A DNA stretch of 64,000 bases from Thuidium tamariscinum (Eukaryota > Streptophyta > Bryopsida > Hypnales > Thuidiaceae), in the NCBI GenBank assembly GCA_947034885.2, contig OX344754.2, positions 22,958,501 to 23,022,500 on the forward strand, given 5' to 3'. Made by a program: the position numbers and the translations under genes. Positions 12,010-23,358 of the stretch are shown here, one piece after another; the stretch's first letter is position 1, and each line of letters opens with the position of its first letter. The notes below the pieces were generated by a model that ran no database searches, was not told the origin of the DNA, and saw only the letters and a program-made list of their open reading frames with translations.

Positions 12010-12771
12010 ATGGCGATGCTTGCACTCGGCCCCCATGTCGCGACTTGCAGACCCCTGCCCATCTTGTCTGTGTCTCCATTTCGCCCCTCTCGCCGCGCCA
12101 GCCTCCCCAAGCTGGGTTCACATTTCCTCAGCGGCTTGGCTCTCAAATCCCCATCGCCCAACGTCAGCTTCTCTTCAAGCACCCGCTCTGTCGCAGTCCG
12201 CGCATCCGTCAATACCGTGGTGCCCCATACCCTCGGGTACCAGAGCCTCTACATTGCTGTCGGGATCCCTGTCTTGTTAGGATTTGTGGACTCGCTCATC
12301 AACAGCCCCGCGCAACAATGGTACTTCGACTTGAAGAAGCCGAAATGGCAGCCTCCTGGTCCGATTTTCGGAGGGGCGTGGAGTATTTTGTATCCGTTGA
12401 TGGGGCTGGCGTCGTGGTTGGTGTGGGCGGAAGGGGGATTCGCCAAGCAAGCGGTGCCGTTGACGTTGTATGCCGTGCAGCTGGGGTTGAACTTGGCCTG
12501 GCAGGCGCTCTTCTTTGGTTCAAAGCGACTGGGGGCGGCGTTTTATGATATCGTGGCACTGGATGTGGTGCTGGTGGCGACGATTTTGAAGTTTCAGAGT
12601 GTGAATGCAGTGGCGGCGAATTTGTTGAAACCCTATTTGGCGTGGGTGCTGTTTGCCACGGCGTTGAGCTGGCGGTTGTGGGAACTCAACCGAGACTTGA
12701 CGGCGGGGACGAGCGACCCGCCACCTGCTGCGTCCTCTGTGTCCTCTACGCCCACTGCGCCCGTCACCTAA
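12010..12771 (+). CDS. TSPO: TSPO/MBR translocator protein with N-terminal presequence
   Basis: Single exon, 253 aa from the ATG at 12,010 (context TCCATGGCG). Residues 1-70 are rich in Ser, Pro and Arg with few acidic residues, like an organelle presequence; plants usually have about 150 residues of core TSPO. The core (about 75-228) has five hydrophobic segments and family motifs: WYFDLKKPKWQPP at 104-116, FGGAWSILYPLMGLASWLVW at 120-139, QLGLNLAWQALFF at 157-169 and LKPYLAWVLFATALSW at 206-221. The family binds tetrapyrroles and other ligands and in plants is stress-induced; the moss protein has been tied to mitochondrial redox balance. The usual Asn in the last helix is Ser here (ALSW). 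The tail after about 228 is Pro/Ser/Thr-rich and dispensable-looking. Family call is secure; whether it goes to plastid or mitochondrion cannot be settled by eye. Confidence 0.95.
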   Translation: MAMLALGPHVATCRPLPILSVSPFRPSRRASLPKLGSHFLSGLALKSPSPNVSFSSSTRSVAVRASVNTVVPHTLGYQSLYIAVGIPVLLGFVDSLINSPAQQWYFDLKKPKWQPPGPIFGGAWSILYPLMGLASWLVWAEGGFAKQAVPLTLYAVQLGLNLAWQALFFGSKRLGAAFYDIVALDVVLVATILKFQSVNAVAANLLKPYLAWVLFATALSWRLWELNRDLTAGTSDPPPAASSVSSTPTAPVT

Positions 12772-14340
12772 GGGAAGGTAAGGGAATATCACCGAATAGC
12801 GTCCTCCCGAATAATTCCCGAATAACATTGAGCAATGGAGCAATGTTCCTATCATGAAAAAGCTTAATTTTTGGTTGGATCTTGCTAGAAGTCTAAAGAG
12901 TAGTATAAAATGTTCGATATGGGTTTGGATCTTGTTGGAAGTCAAAAGAAGTCAAATGAGTATTCTAGATTCTTTCTTCATGATTCTCTCTTTATGCACA
13001 TTTTGGACACCGTAGGGGCCGTTCATCTTAGGCCAGAATCTGTAACGAATTTGCAGGGGTGGGGGTGGGGGTGGGGGTGGATTTCAGAAAGGAAATGGAG
13101 CTTACATCAATTTGTTTTGTGACTTTGGGAGTTGGATTGGATTAGTTGTGAAATGTTAAAGGGGGCTTGGTGTCTTTTTCAAAATCAAGCACTAGACTTC
13201 CTAATTCCTTACAGTGCTGCATAACAATTTGACAAGGCTGCAACCGAATACATTTCCATGAATGGAATCTTAGAATGTCATAGGTTTCGTTGGATTCGTT
13301 TGTATTTTCTGGAGTTCTATTGAATTAACTAAGAATTTTCGAAGTCATTCAATTAGGTGTCTTCTTCAATACCAAGAACTGGATTACGTGAAAAGCAAAC
13401 ATTGTCTGCAACTCTTTACAGCCTTGCGTGAGAAGGCTTCACCCGATTACATTTCCATGAATGAAATCTGAATTTGCGGTATTTGGCATTGATTGTCAAC
13501 GTTTTACAATCATGATTTTTTATTGTAATTGTAACTGGGAAAATTTATAGGTAACGCGTTGAGGAGCCAAGCTGAAGCTGAATGGGGGGATCTCCTTGCG
13601 GACTGAGTCATCTTCTTCAGGACGCAAATGTCGTGGCGGAAGACAACATAGAAATCGGACAATGAATGTGTTCTTGTATATGTTCAAACTGGTGGTTCCA
13701 GCATGTTTATCGCATATCTGTACATAGTTACGGTCCCTGCATGCAGGTTTTCAGGGTGTTCCTGTTCATGGAATGGTTTTAGAATCTTGTACTCAGGGTT
13801 GTAGAGAAAGTTACTGGATCTACGTGGAGTGGACACCTGTGAATTTTAGCAATCTGGCATTGTGGTGATTATGCTGACTCTGCTTTTGAATTGAGGTTCT
13901 TTTGTATTGATCTCCTTGTTCTGGTTTTCTTATGACAATGTACCAATTCAGGTGCACGTTAATGCGCAGTTCATCAGTGTTTTCAGTCAAATTAGACCGT
14001 TTCAAGAACCCTAACACAACATCATGGAAGAATCGTTGTTGGGGGAGGTCCTTCTATGGTCAGTGCTACTATGGAAGCCTCCTGTGGGGAATCCTCTGTA
14101 TTATCAATGCAACCCCTTTTTGTAGAACATGTGGCAGTCTCATTTTACTGTAAATGACTATATTCTACATTGTTTGAATATTGCTGGATTCCTGTCTGCC
14201 AGTTGCTGTGAATTTGTGACTGTGTTTGACATTTGAATGTCTGAGATTTGCAGATTGTTCCTGTTTGTGCAATGTAAGCTTAGGGTTGTTGAACACTAGT
14301 TCCCTGAGGAATATGACGTTGTGATGTTAATGCAGACTCC
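12772..14340 (+). other. TSPO 3' flank, possible 3'UTR with intron and G-rich tract
   Basis: Composition stays gene-like well past the stop. A donor-like AAGGTAAGG directly follows the stop and an acceptor-like TTTATAGGTAAC occurs near 13,550, so a spliced 3'UTR is possible. A G-rich tract (four runs of four or five G separated by single T) lies at 13,055-13,080. Open frames in this part are short and not protein-like. Confidence 0.4.
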
Positions 14341-16908
14341 ATTTGACAAGACTCCATTTGACTAGAATTGCTTACAGAAGTAGTTGGCTGAACGATTACC
14401 AACACCTTTAGTAGCTGAACTCAAGGTCTAACTTAATATGAATTGTGTCTAAACAAAGATGTCAAAAAGAGAATGGCATCTTAGGTACCCTGGTTCTTCC
14501 TTGATGGATCCCAGGTGTTATCTCATTTCAAGAATGTTGAAGGTACAGGATTGATGCATGAAGTGTAGGTTACCAACTTTACCAACAACTGTTACAGATG
14601 TTTCATTGAATACGTCACCCATTCCTGAGTAGGAGGCTCACTTAGAACCCTAACATTTTAGCACCCTGCACTTTACTGTGTAGTACATATCTGGTGTACT
14701 TACAGTACTGATCTAGTGAAGTGAAGTAGATGTTTGTTCAGTTCTCGGTCTTGCTTTTTGTGGAACTGACAGGTTAGTTAAGTTAGTGTACTTGAGCCAG
14801 GAAGTAGGGAAGATATGATAATACTGTACTGTACAGGTGCGTCCACAAAAATTTTGTGATTTGCACTTCCGCAATACTATCACTAACATAATCATGCCTA
14901 AAATTGTCCAAATAGGCATATAAGCATGCTTCTCATTATTAAATTGTATATCATTTTGTTGCAAGTGAAAAGAGTATTTTACATTCTCTTAGAATACATT
15001 ATTTTTATGTAGTATGAAGAATTTGGAATCATAGGTTAGACCTATTTCTACATTAGTTGTTACCGTCCTTCTCTCAAAACATCCAAACCTCAACTATATA
15101 AACAGAATATAATTCTATTGAAACTTCTCCTAGTTTGTGAAAGCTAGGAATTTTAGGAAGACATATTGGTGTAACTTAACCCTTGGGTCTATAAGTATCT
15201 TTGCTTTTCAAGCTTATAAGTGTAAATGTCACTAAGCTATGAAAATCTTAATCGTATAGTCTAGTAGTGTGCATGTTGTAGATGATGTGGATCAAATTTG
15301 GACTGGTTTGGTTGCATAGATTATCGGGGTTGTCATTGCAATGTGTACCTTAGCTATCAAGTTGATTGTTTTGCTTATTAGGACTCACCTCAAGTCTCTT
15401 ATCACTAAATCAGAAAGATAGAATTGATGGACATTGTTAATTTTTTTGTGATTTTTTCCCCTTGAATTTAAATAACTTTGAGATTTGAAAGCCAAAAGTT
15501 GGCTTGAATCCATTTCCACTGTAAAGAGTCTTCTAATTTTGATCATTCAAGAACTATTTTCCTATTTGCTACTTTAGGACATGTGTTATGAATTTATTAG
15601 TCCCAATTTTGAAAAAGAGTAAAAATCACATTCCAAGCTTTGGTTCAAAATGTAGTTTAGCCATGGTTGGAAATGATTGCACCTATATAAATCCCTAGTT
15701 GGAGGCCGGTGGTTCTATGTACTATAGGGAGACCACAGTATAACAACCACTTGCAAATGTAATGTCCCTATGATTTTTTATCTCACTTTCTCAAAAATTA
15801 GTGCAACACAATGTTGCCCCACTTCCAATAAATTTAAATAGTGGAACTTTGGTAAATTTGTATCACATGCATAAAATAATATAATTAATCAATAAACATA
15901 TGTCACATGGATATGGGTTGCAAGTACTACCATATCACATTGTAAAGGTAGTTTTCTTAATAGAGATACAAATTTTGGAATGCTATAGTGTTGTCAAAAA
16001 GACTAACCATTTCAAATCTAAAACCTTCTCCTATGTTGATATTTGTCAACAATTAAATTCATCTATTCATACACCTGAACTTTCTTAGCATTTAGTATTA
16101 GTATGACTCTATTTGGTGTCCATAGCTTGGGGGGTTCACTCCCTTATACATTTTGTATACACCTACGATAATGACCTATTTAATGGGGGGGCTATTCATA
16201 AAATGACCTATTTATAACATAGAGGTATTTTAGGGCATCCTATTTTACATAACCTTATTTCTTACTTATTACATAATCCTATTTTACATCTAATCTTATT
16301 TCTCACTTTTTAAATACCCTATAGTAGATGTTATTTTTTACAAATTTTATTCGGAGTGAATATATTGTACCCTTATTGTTATCACATGTTGTTTCTACGA
16401 TTTTTGCCAATGAACCCCCTGAGGTCCATAGATGTTGGTCTTTCAATGGCAATGGAACACATATAATAGTAGACAACTTCTTAATTTGAAATCACAATCA
16501 TGAGAGATTCATGCATAAAAATAAACACTTAATTTCTAAGAATTTGGATCTTGTATCTATAGATCTATCTAAAGCTCTAAAGTGATCTCCTAATATTCAC
16601 TATAAGAAAATCTTGTTGCAATCAATACATAGTAGTTGACATTTTGATTTCTTATGACCAAAAATATTAGATTCAATAAAATTTACAATGAATTTGAACT
16701 TTTTCAACTATTGTGTGTTGACAATAACAAGATTTTCTTCTACTTATTCACTCTCCTCTAGGTCCAAATGCTTATAGAGATGCAAATAGTATCATGCGAT
16801 GTATCTTAGAGAATATTTAGTTAAAACTTAGTACTACAAAACAAAAGTTTCTTACCAGACTTTCACACTCAATTTATCATCTATCTCATGGAATCAATGT
16901 GTTGGTAA
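14341..16908. other. AT-rich intergenic DNA with dispersed repeats
   Basis: No coding sequence is recognised. 15,226-15,330 is a diverged copy of 26,996-27,100; both contain GCATGTTGTAGATGATGTGG followed by ATCAAATTTGGA. The rest has no clear structure. Confidence 0.5.
15226..15330 (+). repeat. Dispersed repeat family R3, copy 1
   Basis: Same-orientation copy of 26,996-27,100. The shared core (GCATGTTGTAGATGATGTGG and the following 13 bases) is identical, the flanks diverge. Confidence 0.75.
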
Positions 16909-17081
16909 TTAAGGTGAACTACTTCAATATGAGCCAAATGGGAGCAAGCTCATTGTGAGCAAAATTGTAATGGTGGTGTACATTCAAGTTTTGAAATATA
17001 CATTTACCACCATTACAATTTTGCCCACAATGGCCTTACTTCCATTTGGTTTATAATGGGGTAGTTTAGTTTAAACCTTAA
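16909..17081. mobile_element. MITE-like hairpin element, about 173 bp
   Basis: Inverted arms: the left reads TTAAGGTGAACTAC, then CCAAATGGGAGCAAG, then AAAATTGTAATGGTGGT; the right arm is its complement (ACCACCATTACAATTTT, CTTACTTCCATTTGG, CTTAA at the end) with some mismatches. The loop is about 25 bases. This fits a small non-autonomous DNA transposon; no target duplication could be assigned. Confidence 0.7.
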
Positions 17082-17639
17082 GGTTGTAAGAATGAATTTG
17101 ACTCTTAGTTTTATTTGCATATATGTCCTACAACAAGCATTTTTGAGAGAAAAATAGAATGCAACTCCTTGTAATATATACTACAATAAATTTTCCATCT
17201 CTCTAAGTTTAATGCAATAAAACACATACCATGAACATTGGAACATTAGCCTAATCAATGTAGAAATTGTCTTCCTGGTACCTTCTTAATCATTTGCTTA
17301 AAAAAAATGTAAGAGCACTTTTTGAAAATCCAACTAATGTGCATGCAAGACCTTCTCCTTTCATACAAAATTTCACAAATGAACATTGATATTTCTGTCA
17401 TACATAGATGGATTCTATGTTATCCATCAAACACTTAGTACCTATAGCAACATTACAAGGTTAATGCAGTAAACCATATACCAATAGTCAAAAGAATTGC
17501 TGAATGGCAAGCTCTATAAACGCAATTTTAAAAGGCCACTTCTTGTTGTCATTTTGTCATTTTCATTTGAAAATATAAAGTTAGAAATTTTCTTAACACA
17601 AATTTATAATATTTTTAGGAAAAGTTGGTTATTAAATAT

Positions 17640-18565
17640 AAAATGATGTTTTGATCCATAGAAATACTTTGTAAACTTTATTAGAAGGCAAACTAGTTGA
17701 TTAAAACCTGAAAGACTAATAGACACAATGTGTCATTTTAAATTTTCAACAACAAATTCTTAGTAGGGTGAAACAAATCTCAAAATTTGAAAAGTAGGAT
17801 CTTGTAGTGTAATATATTGACATACTTGTTGCATTTTCTAATTTTTGTAATTTCAATGTGAGTAGAATTTAAAGATTTATTTAAGAGATGTAGTTAAATT
17901 GAAAATAGGAGTAAACATTTTTCTTTTTCTAATGAAAGGAATTGTAGGATAGAAAAAACAAATATATTATTCAACATACTCAATCTCTATTGAGCACAAA
18001 CAAACTGAATCTAGAGAATTTTTTCAAGTTTTTATTTTTATTAATTTTAAAAATACAAGGCTCAATCTAGCATGATAAAGAATACAAAATAATTAGAATA
18101 ATTCCAAAGTTTTTAAACATGTTCCAAACAATATGTTGATAATATCAGTTGTTAAATTTCAAATATTGGCACATATGAAAATTTTATAGTTTTTTATAGG
18201 ATCTAATTCGGTAAGTTTTGGCTTTCTATTGTTCTTGTTTCAAAATATGTTCAAATTGAAAGAATTTTTTAAATTTTATTCTTAAAATTAAGAAATATTG
18301 CATTTGTTTAAATTTGTAGCTCAATTTTTTGAGGTGGTAAAAAAGAAATATTCATCTTCTAATATTTTTCTTCTTCAAAAGCTATGTTCTTGCTTGTAAA
18401 GTTGATCATCCAACATTGTTATATTCTAAAAATCCAATTGTCAATATCTTCCAAAATAAATTCCATGTATAGAAGACAAGTAGTAGTCTTTACTTTTGTA
18501 TGGTTAAAATTAAAATTTTCAAGCACATTCATGTGCAAAAAATTACCAAAGGGGGACAATTCATT
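17640..18565 (+). repeat. Dispersed repeat family R2, copy 2
   Basis: Collinear with 10,260-11,185 (see there). The open frames inside are AT-rich and not conserved between the two copies. Confidence 0.6.
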
Positions 18566-19149
18566 GAAAACATCCATTGTATAAAAGTTGATGGGCCCTA
18601 ATAGGTTAATTCCTAAAGGACCAAATCGCATTTTCTGGCAACACAAAAACATTAGGTGGCTCACTAGGAACTAAATTTTCATTTTTTTGCTCTAATATTT
18701 TAACACATGTACTTTGGCACCGAGTAGCTTTAACTCCTTTAAGGCATAACAGTTTTAATAACTTTTGACTACATGGTTAAAACAATATTGTATGATATGT
18801 AGTTATTTCCTCAACCAAGGAGCTTGGGCACCTAAAAGGAATGATTTATTTTAGAAAAAAAAATGAAATTGATTTTCTAACTCTTTACATAATCATGTGA
18901 AAAAGCTTTGAATTGTTCCATTTGTATTAATGAAATGAAAGTCATGAGAAATTTTTGTTTGTAGGCATTTATAGAACTTCTATTCTAAATAAACTAGGAA
19001 GCCACTTATTTAACAAAATCTACAATATTTTTCAAAAAAAATCATAGGGTTTAGATTATTTATTAAAATATTACAACCATTGGGAATGACCCTTTTTAAT
19101 TCTAAAGTACCTACCAACACCAACACCTACCTCTTGAATAATAGAAAAG
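18566..19149. other. AT-rich intergenic DNA
   Basis: Nothing coding. TTAATTCCTAAAGGACCAAA at 18,606-18,625 resembles the TIR of the 23,359-24,291 element and may be a solo end. Confidence 0.4.
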
Positions 19150-19904
19150 CTAGGGGAGGACACTTCCCGTTTTTTAATAACCTACGTGCGGCGGAATATA
19201 GGGTACATTTAAATAATTTCAGGTAAAATTTATAAAACATTTACATATAAATTAGGGGACATTAAAAAGGCAAAGTGTTTTAAAAATAAAATAGGGATGA
19301 TAATATGGCTGATTTTTCCGCTTTATGGTAAAATAGGGGCTCTTTTAATGTTGCCAAGTAATGATTACAAGTAATTGATAGCCCCCCTGAAAATACCCCA
19401 CCGCCACACGTGGGTCCCCCAAATACACAAGAAGTGTATGAGAATTCAAGGGAAAAACTGTAATCAATTTTAGTGATTATTGGAAGCAATGACTTTTTCA
19501 TCATATGACATTTTTCATCCATTCAATATTCTCAAATTTTTAATTTTCATTCATTGTTAATCATTTATTCAATTTTTTTTTTTTTAACTTTTTGTCAAGA
19601 TAGTATCCCGGGGAGGACACTTCTTGTGTATTTGGGGGACCCACGTGCGGCGGTGGGGTATTTTCAGGGGGGCTATCAATTACTTGTAATCATTACTTGG
19701 CAACATTAAAAGAGCCCCTATTTTACCATAAAGCGGAAAAATCAGCCATATTATCATCCCTATTTTATTTTTAAAACACTTTGCCTTTTTAATGTCCCCT
19801 AATTTATATGTAAATGTTTTATAAATTTTACCTGAAATTATTTAAATGTACCCTATATTCCGCCACACGTAGGTTATTAAAAAACGGGAAGTGTCCTCCC
19901 CTAG
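19150..19904. mobile_element. Long near-perfect foldback element, 755 bp
   Basis: The left arm (19,150-19,438) is mirrored by the right arm (about 19,617-19,904). By reading both strands I find only two differences over about 288 bases, each a C/T change in an ACGTG(C/T)GGCGG string. The outer ends read CTAGGGGAGGACACTTCCCG and its complement. GGGGAGGACACTTC also starts the inner edge of the right arm (19,613), so each arm looks like a ~290-bp MITE with 14-base ends, two copies being placed tail to tail around a spacer of about 175 bases; the inner end of the left unit is truncated. CTAG flanks each end but is itself palindromic. Confidence 0.9.
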
Positions 19905-20124
19905 GACAGTATATGACCTATAGGGAGTAAGAGTTGGTTCCAGTTAAAGTTTCATCTTTTTAACGCAGGGAGTCTTATGATTGATGGAAAACCTAAATAA
20001 CATGTAAGTTGTATGAGTGGGCAAAACAAGGGATTCACTCTCCAAAGTTAACAATTGAGAATCTCCTTGAAGATTGTCACCATGTGAGCCTAAAATTTTG
20101 AGTCTAGAATTTTGAGCCTAGGTA

Positions 20125-20370
20125 AGTATGTTATGGGTATTATTTATGGTTATAGATACGTAGATTACATGTACTATTTATGGTTATAGGATATTTACGT
20201 TATACATAGCTATATTATAAATACCTACGTTATAAGCACCGTTCATAGTTATAGGATATCTATGTTACATGTGCATATGCTATAAGTACCTTCTATAGTT
20301 ATATGATATTTATATTATAGGCATGTATGTAATAAGCACCTTCAATGGTGGTAGAATACCTACTTATACT
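20125..20370 (+). repeat. Degenerate minisatellite, unit about 55-65 bp
   Basis: Four or five imperfect units share (G/A)GTTATAGGATAT, ATTATA and TATAAGCACC strings with uneven spacing. AT-rich, no coding content. Confidence 0.6.
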
Positions 20371-21384
20371 TAGGCTCAAGGGTTGTAGGGTCACATTTCT
20401 AAACTCATATATTAGCATCATTGAATTGCTAATAAGATAAAGCTTTTTCACACTCATGCCAATGTGTTTCATTTTGGTTCAAAGATAAAAGCAATAATTA
20501 GTCACTTCCATTTCATTATTAGTTTACAAATTGCAATCTAGCTTGAAATTACATTATACAATACTTAGAAGAAAGTATATGTAATTTCTTCCTAGTTATC
20601 CAAAACTCTCAATACACTTCATAACATTTGGTAGCATGCACTTATACAACCTTAAGTCTATGATAGATCGATGGTGTGAAATATCCCATACCAGCTATTC
20701 TAGAGCCAACATGGTGCTTGTACATGCTATTAAAGGTTATCCAACAAACAAAAAACCTTTAAATCTAATTCTTGATCATAGTCAATGCTCCATTCCATAC
20801 CTTAAATTAGGCTATTTATTTTGTTTTGTTTTGCTTATTTTTACATTGAAATCTCACAAACCATGTGTCTTCCGGTTATGTTCTTAATATCATTAGAAAG
20901 CCCTAAGCAAGTAGGTGTGCATCGACTTTGTTCTCTCACATTTGGACCTACAGTGAATAAGATTTTGAGTTTCAAATTTTTTTATGAATTGAAAAACTAG
21001 AAAATCACTTTTAATTTTCTTTTATTATATTTTGGCAATGATACATGGCTCGCTAGATAGAAACTATAAAAAAAGAAGCTTGACTTGACCATTGAAGGTG
21101 CCAAGAAATAGTAGTGTCATCATTGCTTGTTTTTTGTCATGATGGGTGAAAAACAACGGTGAGCTTGAATTTCCTCCGAATATCCTTGAAGTTCTCTCAA
21201 AGTTTATGAAGTTCTCCGAAGTTCCACATCAGCAAGGGAGTAATCATGTCTCTTGAAAGGACTCTTAAAAAACAAAAAATTTGTACACTTTTTTTGAGGT
21301 ATTTTACTCCGTATTAAGTTATACACAACGTGACACAGAACGTGACAAAAAGTGGCGTACCACCCAAGTCAATTAATTAGCTCC

Positions 21385-21720
21385 CCCCCCCCCCCCCCCT
21401 CTCCTCTCAAAAAATTTACAAGCCATTGATTTTTAAAAATAAAAAAACTTTCCTTTGTAATCACCGTTGATTTCTCAAAAATTTCCAAGCCATTGATCAT
21501 GTAAGATTTAATTTGAATTGTTCAGATACGAATACGGATACTCTACCTATACTATATGGATTATAAGCATATGGTCCACATATGCTCCGTATACAAATAC
21601 AAATACAAATATAGGATCACTTGTCTTATAATGTTTGTCAATAAGTTGGTTTCAGAAAATTACAAGAAGGGGGGTGGGGGGGGGGAGGGAAATGAAGATT
21701 TAAAAATTTAAAAATTAATT
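21385..21720 (+). repeat. Dispersed repeat family R4, copy 1 (with C and G homopolymers)
   Basis: Bounded by a long C run (about 21,384-21,401) and a G-rich tract (about 21,670-21,690). Its reverse complement matches 52,495-52,850: both contain the complement of AATCAATGGCTT, a GTATCC/GGATAC-rich part and CAAATACAAATA-type strings. The opposite C-rich and G-rich ends suggest a MITE or foldback unit. Confidence 0.65.
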
Positions 21721-21834
21721 TTTTTTTGGGTGCACAATGATCGTGTACCCAAAAAAAAAAATTTATTCTTGGGCTTGTAAAAACATGTCAAGTGTACTAA
21801 ACCAAATTTAAATTTTAAATTTTTTAGAATGGGT

Positions 21835-21879
21835 AGTTATTGCCACTTTTTGGTACATTATCAAAAAGTGGCAGTAACT
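21835..21879 (+). other. Short tight hairpin, 18-base stem with 9-base loop
   Basis: AGTTATTGCCACTTTTTG pairs with CAAAAAGTGGCAGTAACT; the single non-Watson-Crick pair is T-G. The stem is shorter than a usual plant microRNA precursor, and no transcript evidence exists here. Confidence 0.6.
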
Positions 21880-22107
21880 GCTAATCCACAATCCTATTTC
21901 GTCTTTCCAGATAATTACATCCATTTTATTTAGGTGCTCGGAGTATTTTTCTTTGTAAGAAAGGAAAACAGTTTGGGAAGTGAATCTGGCCGTCGGGGTT
22001 CTACCCGTGCACGTCGTCATCGCTATTGGTGTACAAGGGAGTCCGACCCTCTCTGCAATGGCCAGCAACCGACTAAAGCCCATGACCACCAGCTCTTTTT
22101 TTTTACT

Positions 22108-22280
22108 TTTTGAGAAAGTGCTGTGATGGCGATCACTTCAAATTTGGCAAAGCATTGTATTTTTACATTCATCCATCTTTTGGACTTAAAAACACTTTTC
22201 TGTCATATTCATACACTTTTTCATTCAAATTTGGCAACTTCATCCATATTTTAAAGAGAACTAGAAAATTTTTGGCGAGG
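22108..22280 (+). repeat. Dispersed repeat family R5, copy 1
   Basis: Loosely collinear with 51,120-51,300: AAGTGC(C/T)...ATGGCGAT, ATTCATCCA, TTGGCAA(C)TT(C/T)ATC and TTTTTGGCGA occur in the same order. Diverged and AT-rich. Confidence 0.5.
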
Positions 22281-23358
22281 AAAGATTAATTTTATCCAAC
22301 GAAAAAAAGACATTTATTTTGAAATGGTGCAATTTGGCCATATGGTGCTGGAGAAAAGAAGGCTGATGACCACATGAACTCAAGTGACCTGAAGAGTCTA
22401 GACCACCCACTTGGAAGGCCACCAGTGATCTCAAAACAGATTCAAGGTTTTTAGCCCAATGTTCATTTCTGAAAGATTTTCTAAAATTTATACAAAAGGC
22501 ATGAAAAAATAAGTAGAAAATGAGCAAAATTTAGCCAGTTCTGGGATCACTGAAGGCCACTAAAGAAGGCAACCCATTTTTGACCACCACACTATTTCTA
22601 CAATACAAGATAAGAGGCTCAGAAATCGCTCATTTCAGAGCTGATCTGTCTTTTTCATGTATTCTTTGAGATGGAAATATTCTTATCTCATTTTTTAGTT
22701 AAAGAAAAATAGATGAAGAATCTAACACAAGTTGTTTCATATTTTTTGAAGCATTATTGAATTAGTTATGAATTTTCAAACAAGTTGTATCATAGGTCCC
22801 TATTTATGACCCTAAATCTTTCACAAATTGTTTACTTACAACTTCTAAGAAAAATGGAGAAAGGAAAGAGATTGATTGGCTCTTGCAATTAATAATACTT
22901 TTTTTCTTTGATTCATTCAATTTACCCACAATTGGTTTGCTCCCATTTTGTTTGTAACAGGAATGCTTACCATAATAGGGCCCCTCCTCATTTTCTTAAA
23001 ATGTTGTGTCCAAACTCAATTTTTACTATACACTTGTTGGTAAAAAATTAAGACGCCCTAGGTCACTTAGTGTATCTATAACAACTTACGTGTGTCCAAG
23101 TGATTTCTAAGTGATCTTAAAGGACCGCAACTATGTTTCCACTAAAACCACTCCAAAACTATCATTTCTAGGATAGCTACCAAATTTTTTAGGAAAAGAA
23201 TATTTATGGAATGAAGTAACCATAGGATCTTTTAGTGCACTAGTTTGAGAGCATGTAGAAAAAATTTCAGAAAATTTTACAACGTAGATCGTAAGGTATT
23301 AGTAATTAAAGTTACAATAATCCTTTTTTTACCATTGCAAAAATCCAAGCAGCTGCAC
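22281..23358. other. AT-rich intergenic DNA
   Basis: No gene, terminal repeat or RNA structure recognised. Confidence 0.5.

Noticed and set aside
11901-12548. 215-codon frame overlapping TSPO in another frame
   Set aside because: Low-complexity Arg/Gly/Val translation caused by the GC-rich TSPO coding sequence; TSPO itself is unmistakable.
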